Source of the DNA: JAXGPP01 sp964436865
GTDB lineage: Bacteria; Planctomycetota; Planctomycetia; Pirellulales; Thermoguttaceae
NCBI GenBank assembly: GCA_964436865.1
Contig: CAYTFK010000344.1
Span: 1-7,162 of the forward strand
Direction: 5' to 3'
Length of the DNA stretch: 7,162 nucleotides
Shown: positions 1-7,162 of the stretch, piece by piece
Numbering within the stretch: the first letter of the stretch is position 1
Layout: the number at the start of each line of letters is the position of its first letter
Translations under genes and position numbers: made by a program
Notes under the pieces: model-generated
The model's input: the letters and a program-made list of their open reading frames with translations, nothing else
The model's database searches: none
Told to the model about the DNA's origin: nothing

Positions 1-527
1 GCTTCGAGCTTCTTGGCCTTGAAGCGGCTGATCCCGGCAGCCTCTTCGAAGATCACCCGACGTTCGCGCGGCGAGGACTGCAGGAGGACATCGACCTTGC
101 CCTGTTCGATGACGCTGTAGGCGTGGCTCCCCAAGCCGGTGCCGGCCAGAAGGTCCTTGATATCGCGCAATCGGCACGGCTGGCGATTGACCAGGTACTC
201 CCCTTCGCCGCTGCGATAGACCCGGCGGGTGATGTGCACCTCGGGCGTGTCGACGGGCAACACTCCCGCGGAGTTCTCGAGCGTGAGAGTGATTTCGGCC
301 GCGTTCATCGGCCGGCGCGTTCCAGAGCCATTGAAGATGACGTCGGCCATCTCCTTGCCCCGGAGGCTCTTGACACTCTGTTCGCCCAAGACCCACTTGA
401 TCGCGTCGACCACGTTCGACTTGCCCGAACCGTTTGGCCCGACAACCACGGTGACGCCCGGGGGGAACTCAAATCGAGTTTTGTCGGCGAAGCTCTTGAA
501 GCCGACGAGTTCCAGGGCCTTGAGCAT
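1..527 (-). CDS. smc: Chromosome segregation ATPase SMC, N-terminal part (3' end cut by window edge)
   Basis: SMC is the ATPase of the condensin-like complex that compacts and segregates the chromosome, working on DNA with ScpA and ScpB. I translated this gene by hand: 175 complete codons, beginning MLKALELVGFKSFADKTRFE, the standard SMC opening. The Walker A P-loop GPNGSGKSN lies at residues 30-38. It is followed by DAIKWVLGEQS (41-51), the Q-loop region AYSVIEQGKVD (136-146) with Gln142, and RRVIFEEAAGISRFKAKK (156-173), which leads into the first coiled coil. The coiled coils, hinge and C-terminal Walker B/signature half lie beyond the left edge. The ATG at 525-527 fits the family N-terminus, but I see no clear Shine-Dalgarno upstream. 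The gene follows the FlgI-like gene on the same strand after 99 bp, so read-through is possible. The family call is secure. Intactness beyond the window cannot be judged. Confidence 0.95.
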   Translation of the reverse strand, partial: MLKALELVGFKSFADKTRFEFPPGVTVVVGPNGSGKSNVVDAIKWVLGEQSVKSLRGKEMADVIFNGSGTRRPMNAAEITLTLENSAGVLPVDTPEVHITRRVYRSGEGEYLVNRQPCRLRDIKDLLAGTGLGSHAYSVIEQGKVDVLLQSSPRERRVIFEEAAGISRFKAKKLE

Positions 528-553
528 AATGAGGGAGATGTCTTTAAGAGGCG

Positions 554-607
554 GTCTCAGAGCCGCCCCGTGCAAACGGGAGCGTTACGGAAAGCGGTCC
601 CTGAGAC
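554..607. other. Nested imperfect hairpin in the gap between the FlgI-like gene and smc
   Basis: In the 99-bp gap, GTCTCAG (554-560) and CTGAGAC (601-607) form a perfect 7-bp outer inverted repeat. Inside it, CCGC (563-566) can pair with GCGG (594-597). The centre holds a 5-bp hairpin, CCCGT (567-571) with ACGGG (576-580) around a 4-nt loop. On the minus-strand transcript no U-rich run follows, so it is not a typical intrinsic terminator. It could be a weak terminator, a processing site or a 5' structure of the smc message. It may also be chance pairing in GC-rich DNA. Confidence 0.3.
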
Positions 608-626
608 AGCGTCTTCGGAAGGCGGT

Positions 627-2447
627 TCATTCAGTGTCGCGTCCCGCCATTCTAGCAAAGAAGTCCCTGATTGGCCGCGGCCTTTCCAGGGAGTCTGGGG
701 CAATCTGGGCGACCTCGTCATCCCCACCCTCTGACTGGGACATGGCACCCCCCTCTGACTTGCCAAACAGATCAGGCATTGGACTTGTGGCCGGTTTGGG
801 GCCTTCTTCGCCCTCCGCCCCGGCAGCGGAGACTGCCACGCGCTGATAGGTGCGGCCCGCCTGCGGGAGTGCATCGACCTCAAATCGCCCGGCGATGGCC
901 CCAGCGGCTTTAGCCTCCTGCAAGGCCTGGACGACATCGGGATAGGTCCCGCCCAATTCCACGATGGCACGGATCACGTCGTCAATGCGGTCGCTAACGA
1001 TTCGTTTCTGGTCGGCCTCGCCCACGGCAAAGCGGCTGACAGCCACTTCACCGGGCCGGCTGCTGGTCACCATGATTTGATTGCCGGCCTCAATAGCCAC
1101 AACGCCTTGGAGGCGCTGGTCCGGTCCGAACAAGACGACTTCCGGCCGGCGGCTCCGAGTGACATGGATCATCGGCGGTCCCTGGGTGTTCAGAACGTGA
1201 TAGCTGAACTCGCCCCCCAGGCCTTCGCCAAGCACCAGAGAATCATTGGGGTTCATGGCCCACAGCGCGCGGAAGGCCCCGTAACGGGTCTCGGCGCTGG
1301 GCACGTGGAGCAGGTTACGGAGTTCTTCATAGGCAGAAAAGTTGTCCATGGCACTCAAGGCGGTGAGTGCGAAAACGCGGAACGCCGGCTGGTTGCGGGC
1401 TGTCTGGGCCAGCACTTCGACGGCCTCGGGCTGATCGAGATAGGCTAGAGCTTCCGCGGCGTAGAAACGGACTTCCGAATCGGCGGATTGCAGCCCTTTG
1501 CGCAGCACCTCGTTCCCCTGGCTGCCGATTGCTTCCAGTTCCAGCGCTGCCTTGGCCGACGTGATCGGGTCGAGAAGTCGTTTCTCCAGCACTGCGAGCC
1601 GATCCATGAGCTCCGATTCCGTTTCGCGGAGCGGCACCGCACGAACCACCTGGACGTAGCGTTGAATGTTGTCTTTGTACCGCGGGTGGACGGCCAGTTC
1701 CACATACTGATCGGTGTGGGCCTCGGCGACGCCCCGCTTCAGGCCCCGCTGGAACATATGAAATCGCTTATTGACTGCCGTTTCGATGCGCGCTGCGTTG
1801 AGGACCGATTTCCCGCTCGGCGTCAGGACGAGCCCGAGTGGCCGTGACTTCTTGCAGCGCCCGCCGCCCAGAATAGTGCCGCGGCCCAGCAAGACCGAAT
1901 CCTTCTTCTGACTGGCGGCCGGATCGACCATCACCGGCCCCTCGGCCCAGCCAAGCAGGTGCCCACTGTGGATTTTGGCGTCTTCCATCACGGCGAACTC
2001 TTGCAGCCGAGTCTCGAGCAGGTAGCCGCCGCGGATGCTCGTCGTCTCACTCTGCGTGGGCACGCGAACTTCGATATCGAACCGGTCACCCTCCTGAATT
2101 CCGGGTCGAAGGTACGCGCGGACGAGCACCATCGTCGTATTGCGCGAGGCGAGCAAGGTGTTCGGACTCTCAACCCCGCGCGCCTGCATGTCGGCAACCA
2201 GCGCCGCGCGCTGTGGCGAGGGACGCGGATCGCTGCCGGTGCCGCGCAAACCGGTCAATAGCCCGATACCTTCAACACGGACCGGATGGAGGTTGAACGG
2301 TACGGCAAGATCACCCACCAGCCGGGTCTTCGGGGTAGTCTGTTCTTCGTCAGGGCTTTGCGACCGCATCGAGCGGAGTCCGTTGAACCACGAACAACCG
2401 CCAAGAAACAGGGCACAGCACAAGGGAAGTACCAGCAGGGACCTCAT
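627..2447 (-). CDS. FlgI-like (P-ring) lipoprotein interrupted by HEAT repeats
   Basis: Probable envelope lipoprotein of 606 residues related to FlgI, which builds the periplasmic P-ring around the flagellar rod. Residues 1-18 form a lipoprotein signal (MRSLLVLPLCCALFLGGC) with lipobox LGGC and Cys18. Ser19 at +2 does not signal inner-membrane retention. Residues ~44-275 resemble the FlgI N-terminal part: VEGIGLLTGLRGTGS (58-72), a SIRGG segment (137-141), and an ARIETAVNKRF stretch (219-229) matching the FlgI ARRIADAIN region. Residues ~290-405 are helical repeats of HEAT type. Residues ~425-526 resemble the FlgI C-terminus, with DDVIRAIVELGGTYPDVVQA (489-508) and LQEAKAAGAIAG (509-520). The tail (~543-590) is rich in Gly, Glu and Ser. 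Classical FlgI is about 365 residues and is not a lipoprotein. The reading frame is open upstream to 2717, but I chose ATG 2447 because it gives the signal peptide and has AAGGAG 11 nt upstream. No other flagellar gene is in view, so a true P-ring role is uncertain. Confidence 0.82.
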   Translation of the reverse strand: MRSLLVLPLCCALFLGGCSWFNGLRSMRSQSPDEEQTTPKTRLVGDLAVPFNLHPVRVEGIGLLTGLRGTGSDPRPSPQRAALVADMQARGVESPNTLLASRNTTMVLVRAYLRPGIQEGDRFDIEVRVPTQSETTSIRGGYLLETRLQEFAVMEDAKIHSGHLLGWAEGPVMVDPAASQKKDSVLLGRGTILGGGRCKKSRPLGLVLTPSGKSVLNAARIETAVNKRFHMFQRGLKRGVAEAHTDQYVELAVHPRYKDNIQRYVQVVRAVPLRETESELMDRLAVLEKRLLDPITSAKAALELEAIGSQGNEVLRKGLQSADSEVRFYAAEALAYLDQPEAVEVLAQTARNQPAFRVFALTALSAMDNFSAYEELRNLLHVPSAETRYGAFRALWAMNPNDSLVLGEGLGGEFSYHVLNTQGPPMIHVTRSRRPEVVLFGPDQRLQGVVAIEAGNQIMVTSSRPGEVAVSRFAVGEADQKRIVSDRIDDVIRAIVELGGTYPDVVQALQEAKAAGAIAGRFEVDALPQAGRTYQRVAVSAAGAEGEEGPKPATSPMPDLFGKSEGGAMSQSEGGDDEVAQIAPDSLERPRPIRDFFARMAGRDTE

Positions 2448-2458
2448 GACGACATGTG

Positions 2459-2464
2459 CTCCTT
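2459..2464 (-). promoter_or_regulatory. Ribosome binding site AAGGAG fixing the FlgI-like start
   Basis: On the minus strand AAGGAG lies 11 nt before ATG 2447. It favours this start over in-frame starts further upstream, which would add about 90 residues of proline/arginine-rich sequence ahead of the lipoprotein signal. Confidence 0.7.
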
Positions 2465-2571
2465 GGTTAGCCACCCGGCGCGCATCGCTTCCGGCTCCGC
2501 CGGCGCGAAGTGGAAAATGCAATCCCGCACCACCCCATAGATAAGTCTCTGGAAAAGACAGTCGGGGCGGG

Positions 2572-2600
2572 ACGATAGCCGTTTCCCCTCCCCAGGTCAA
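2572..2600 (-). promoter_or_regulatory. Candidate sigma70-type promoter for the FlgI-like gene
   Basis: Reading the minus strand, TTGACC (2600-2595) is followed after exactly 17 nt by TATCGT (2577-2572). These match the -35 and -10 consensus at 5/6 and 4/6 positions. Transcription would start near 2565, giving a leader of roughly 118 nt before ATG 2447. This position also argues against translation starting further upstream. Sigma factor preferences of the host are unknown, so this is a consensus match only. Confidence 0.35.
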
Positions 2601-2651
2601 GGCGACCGAACCAGAGACGCCGCGACACCCCCTGCAAGCGGGTAGGCGACT

Positions 2652-2683
2652 GGCCGATTCGGCTGGCGGACGGTAGAATCGGC
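2652..2683 (+). promoter_or_regulatory. Candidate promoter and 8-bp inverted repeat (possible operator) upstream of the FixJ-like gene
   Basis: TAGAAT at 2674-2679 is a 5/6 match to a -10 box. The hexamer 17 nt upstream (TGGCCG, 2651-2656) is a poor -35, as expected for an activator-dependent promoter. A perfect inverted repeat GCCGATTC (2653-2660) / GAATCGGC (2676-2683), spacer 15 bp, overlaps both elements. The half-site centres are 23 bp apart, about two helical turns, which suits a dimeric DNA-binding protein. Function is inferred from position and symmetry alone. Confidence 0.3.
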
Positions 2684-2715
2684 GGCTCCAGCCACTCGAC
2701 CATCGCGCTCGCATC

Positions 2716-2722
2716 AAGGAGG
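2716..2722 (+). promoter_or_regulatory. Ribosome binding site AAGGAGG of the FixJ-like gene
   Basis: A full-consensus Shine-Dalgarno lies 13 nt before the GTG at 2736. The spacing is somewhat long, but no better in-frame start lies closer. The receiver fold (STVCVVD) begins immediately after the GTG, which supports that start. Confidence 0.6.
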
Positions 2723-2735
2723 CTTACGAGCTGTC

Positions 2736-3425
2736 GTGGATCAATCCACTGTCTGCGTGGTCGATTCGCATCCGCGGTCCCGCCGAGCACTGGGCGAGCT
2801 CCTGGCTCCGCGGCATCCGGTGCGCACCTACGCTGCACTCGACGCCTTTCTCGAAGAGTACTCATTCGATCTCCGCGGATGCCTGCTGATCGACGCGGCG
2901 GGGCCGTGCGTGCTCGCATCACTCCAGCGACTTCAGGAGGCCCGGGTGGTGCTGCCGGCGATCATCATCTCGCCGACCGTCGAGGTGGAGACCGTGGTAG
3001 CGGCGATGCGATCGGGCGCGCTAAACTACCTGCAGAAGCCCTGCGACGATGGCCGCGTGATGGCGGCTGTCGACGAGGCGTTCGCCTGGGACGACGGGCA
3101 TCGCCAGCAGCGAGTCGTCCAAGCAAAGAACGGGCGGCGGCTGGCCCGGCTCACGCGCGGCGAACGAGCGGTTCTCAGCCTGCTTCTCGCCGGGTATTCG
3201 AACCAATCGGCCGCGGAAAGTCTGGAAATTAGCGTGCGCGCCGTCGAAGTCCGCCGTGCCAAGCTGATGAAGAAGATGGCCGCCCGCTCACTCGCCGAGT
3301 TGGTTCGCATGGCGATCACCGCGGAACCGAGTGCGGCAGCGCAAACCGTTTCACAACGATTCATCCCGAGTACGCAATTTCACCAGCCCGACTCGGCCGC
3401 TGCCATTCCGTACCGAGAAGTATGA
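2736..3425 (+). CDS. FixJ-like response regulator (receiver + LuxR-type HTH), orphan
   Basis: Predicted cytoplasmic transcription regulator of 229 residues, GTG start. Residues ~5-118 form a receiver domain. The likely phospho-acceptor is Asp53 in CLLIDAAG, the switch Ser is Ser79 (IIISP) and the conserved Lys is Lys101 in LQKP. The acidic pocket, normally two adjacent acidic residues after beta-1, is Asp10-Ser11, so one metal-binding acid is missing. The loop after Asp53 lacks the usual MPGMSG-type sequence and looks shorter. Residues ~138-195 are a LuxR/GerE helix-turn-helix: LTRGERAVLSLLLAGYSNQS, then ISVRAVEVRRAKLMKKM, close to the FixJ pattern. A ~30-residue tail of no recognised type follows. 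Neighbours are divergent (FlgI-like) and convergent (DHOD-like), so it is monocistronic here with no sensor kinase alongside. It may respond to phosphorylation weakly or work independently of it. Family call firm; signal and targets unknown. Confidence 0.88.
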   Translation: MDQSTVCVVDSHPRSRRALGELLAPRHPVRTYAALDAFLEEYSFDLRGCLLIDAAGPCVLASLQRLQEARVVLPAIIISPTVEVETVVAAMRSGALNYLQKPCDDGRVMAAVDEAFAWDDGHRQQRVVQAKNGRRLARLTRGERAVLSLLLAGYSNQSAAESLEISVRAVEVRRAKLMKKMAARSLAELVRMAITAEPSAAAQTVSQRFIPSTQFHQPDSAAAIPYREV

Positions 3426-3430
3426 AGACA

Positions 3431-3465
3431 GCTGAGTACCCGGCGATCAGCACCGGATACTCAGC
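3431..3465. terminator. Probable bidirectional terminator hairpin between convergent genes
   Basis: GCTGAGTACCCGG (3431-3443) and CCGGATACTCAGC (3453-3465) form a 13-position stem around a 9-nt loop. On the plus-strand RNA there is one C-A mismatch. On the minus-strand RNA the same position becomes a G-U pair, so the stem is complete. It lies 6 nt after the FixJ-like stop and 24 bp beyond the DHOD-like stop. A short TTTT (3467-3470) follows on the plus side. The U-tracts are weak on both sides, but the position between convergent stops supports the call. Confidence 0.75.
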
Positions 3466-3488
3466 ATTTTCAGACTGATCACGCTATC

Positions 3489-4550
3489 CTACGGCCGCGG
3501 CCTATCGGTACGGTTGGCAACGTTGCCCGCTGTGCCGGAGAGGGGCGAGGTGGTCGCCGTGTAGCTCGTCAGGGCCTTCATGTAGTTGCCGCGCTCGAAG
3601 GCGGCCGGGTCGGGGCAGTTCTGCTGGCTCATCGCGCCGCGGAGTTGCTCAATCGAGACATACTCCTTCTCCTCGAGCCATTCCTGCATCCCCTGCAGCA
3701 CCTGGCCGATGAATCCGAAGCCCTGCTGGTAGAGGGCCGAGACGACCATGCCGACATCGGCCCCGGCGGCGATCGCCTTGAGCATGTCGGTGGCCGAATG
3801 AATGCCGCTCGTCAGGGCCAGCGATGCGTTCACCCGGCCGTAGAGGATCGCAATCCAGCGCATCGGCAACCGCATCTCGGCCGCCGTGCTGAGCTCGATC
3901 TTGTTGGAGATTTCCAGGCTCTCCAGGTCGATGTCGGGCTGGAGGAAGCGGTTGAAGAGCACCAGCCCGTTGGCACCGGCGTCGACGATCCGCTTGCACA
4001 TGTGGCCGGGCGAGCTGAAATACGGGCCGACCTTCACGGCAACGGGAATCGACAGCTCGTGCTTCACCGCCCCAACCAGATCGAGGTACTTCTGCTCGAC
4101 GTCTTCTGCCGTCATGTCCATGTCGGCAGCGACGAAGTAGATATTGAGTTCCAGGGCGTCCGCTCCGGCTTCCTGCATGAGCTGGGCATAACGGAGCCAA
4201 CCACCCTTGGAAGTTCCGTTCAAGCTGGCGATCACCGGGACGGTGAGGGCTTTCTTGACCTCCTCGATGTGCTCCAGGTAGCCTTTGGGGCCGAGCTTGT
4301 AGTCATCGAGCTCGGGGTACCAGTTGCTGTGCTCGGCGTAGAACTCAGCGCCGTAGGCCTGGGCCTCGGTGAGTTCGATCGCCTCGTGCTCGATCTGCTC
4401 TTCGAACAACGAATGCAGCACGATGGCCGCCGCACCGGCCTCTTCCAGCCGCTTGAGATTGGCGGTCTTGTCCGACAGCGGGCTAGCGGCCACCACCACC
4501 GGGTTCTTCAATTCCAATCCGAGATACTTGGTCTTCAGGTCCACAGCCAT
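3489..4550 (-). CDS. Dihydroorotate dehydrogenase-like flavoprotein (not a typical PyrD)
   Basis: A 353-residue protein with the FMN-binding TIM-barrel pattern of the DHOD family, probably cytoplasmic. The start ATG has AGGAG 8 nt upstream. Family signs are KNPVVVAASPLSD (15-27), VIASLNGTSKGGWLRYAQLM (106-125), the ALELN strand with Asn136, PVAVKVGPYF (169-178) with the conserved Lys173, and a C-terminal FMN-phosphate-type region TSGIHSATDMLKAIAAGADV (247-266) then VVSALYQQG. True class 1 DHODs carry Asn-Leu-Ser-Cys-Pro-Asn, with Cys as catalytic base. Here the segment reads NIYFVA (136-141), so the cysteine is absent. The usual TKS motif is also replaced, by LHSLFEEQ (45-52). Dihydroorotate oxidation is therefore unlikely. 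The gene lies 128 bp after nifJ on the same strand, suggesting a shared unit and a role near pyruvate/ferredoxin metabolism. The actual substrate is unknown. The last ~25 residues are Thr/Ser/Arg-rich and look disordered. Confidence 0.85.
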   Translation of the reverse strand: MAVDLKTKYLGLELKNPVVVAASPLSDKTANLKRLEEAGAAAIVLHSLFEEQIEHEAIELTEAQAYGAEFYAEHSNWYPELDDYKLGPKGYLEHIEEVKKALTVPVIASLNGTSKGGWLRYAQLMQEAGADALELNIYFVAADMDMTAEDVEQKYLDLVGAVKHELSIPVAVKVGPYFSSPGHMCKRIVDAGANGLVLFNRFLQPDIDLESLEISNKIELSTAAEMRLPMRWIAILYGRVNASLALTSGIHSATDMLKAIAAGADVGMVVSALYQQGFGFIGQVLQGMQEWLEEKEYVSIEQLRGAMSQQNCPDPAAFERGNYMKALTSYTATTSPLSGTAGNVANRTDRPRP

Positions 4551-4558
4551 GGGTCAAT

Positions 4559-4563
4559 CTCCT
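4559..4563 (-). promoter_or_regulatory. Ribosome binding site AGGAG of the DHOD-like gene
   Basis: On the minus strand AGGAG sits 8 nt before ATG 4550, standard spacing, and supports that start. The remaining 115 bp up to the nifJ stop shows no convincing promoter. Its main feature is the hairpin at 4637-4664. Confidence 0.7.
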
Positions 4564-4636
4564 GGTTGTTGTCTTGGTAGGTCTAACCTCGCTGCCGGAA
4601 TCCCAGCGTTGTGTCCGGCGCCGGGTGCGGCGGCAA

Positions 4637-4664
4637 CCGCTGCCGTGCGTCGGCACGGCAGCGG
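4637..4664 (-). other. Perfect 12-bp hairpin between nifJ and the DHOD-like gene
   Basis: CCGCTGCCGTGC (4637-4648) and GCACGGCAGCGG (4653-4664) are exact reverse complements around a 4-nt loop, 14 bp downstream of the nifJ stop on the minus strand. The sequence after it in the transcript (TTGCCGCCGC) has no U-tract. A Rho-independent terminator of classical form is therefore unlikely. Partial termination, or a 3' stabilising stem that sets different nifJ and downstream mRNA levels, would fit better. Role inferred. Confidence 0.5.
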
Positions 4665-4678
4665 GGCGATTGGCCTCG

Positions 4679-7162
<2,484 letters not shown>

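Noticed and set aside
123..846. Two overlapping plus-strand open frames of about 200 codons
   Set aside because: They lie opposite the well-supported smc N-terminus and the end of the FlgI-like gene. No motif is seen in either.
2467..2922. Minus-strand open frame of 151 codons across the divergent region
   Set aside because: It overlaps the promoter region and the start of the FixJ-like receiver. The arginine/proline-rich product looks like a non-coding frame of GC-rich DNA.
3494..3503. GGCCGCGGCC, a perfect 10-bp palindrome
   Set aside because: It lies inside the 3' end of the DHOD-like coding sequence, is pure GC in a GC-rich genome, and has no link to a gene boundary or regulator.
3645..4580. 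Long open frame of 311 codons on the plus strand
   Set aside because: It is antisense to the DHOD-like gene, which has clear family motifs. Its translation has no recognisable domain and reflects the GC-rich codon pattern of the real gene.

Overview
The window reads as ordinary chromosomal sequence from a GC-rich bacterium, most likely a planctomycete (Pirellulales-like). That placement is an inference. It rests on a FlgI-type P-ring protein carrying HEAT repeats, a lone FixJ-type regulator, and a full-length-type NifJ pyruvate:ferredoxin oxidoreductase followed by a dihydroorotate-dehydrogenase-like gene. No mobile element, CRISPR array, rRNA or tRNA was seen.

Layout, left to right. (1) 1-527, minus: N-terminal ATPase part of the chromosome-segregation protein SMC, cut by the window edge. 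(2) 627-2447, minus: a 606-residue lipoprotein whose two ends resemble the flagellar P-ring protein FlgI, with a HEAT-repeat block between them. It lies 99 bp upstream of smc and may be co-transcribed with it. (3) 2448-2735: a divergent 288-bp promoter region with candidate promoters for both flanking genes and an 8-bp inverted repeat near the rightward -10. (4) 2736-3425, plus: an orphan FixJ/NarL-type response regulator with a partly degenerate receiver. (5) 3431-3465: a hairpin between convergent genes, probably a bidirectional terminator. (6) 3489-4550, minus: a DHOD-like flavoprotein that lacks the usual catalytic cysteine. (7) 4679-7162, minus: nifJ, lacking its N-terminal third because the gene runs off the right edge.

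nifJ and the DHOD-like gene appear to form one transcription unit (128-bp gap, no obvious promoter, one strong hairpin). NifJ decarboxylates pyruvate oxidatively to acetyl-CoA and passes electrons to ferredoxin or flavodoxin. The flavoprotein next to it may act on a related metabolite or redox carrier, but its substrate cannot be read from the sequence. The FixJ-like gene sits between the two minus-strand groups with no histidine kinase in view, so its targets are unknown. The most interesting items are the interrupted FlgI-like lipoprotein and the DHOD-like enzyme with an altered active site.
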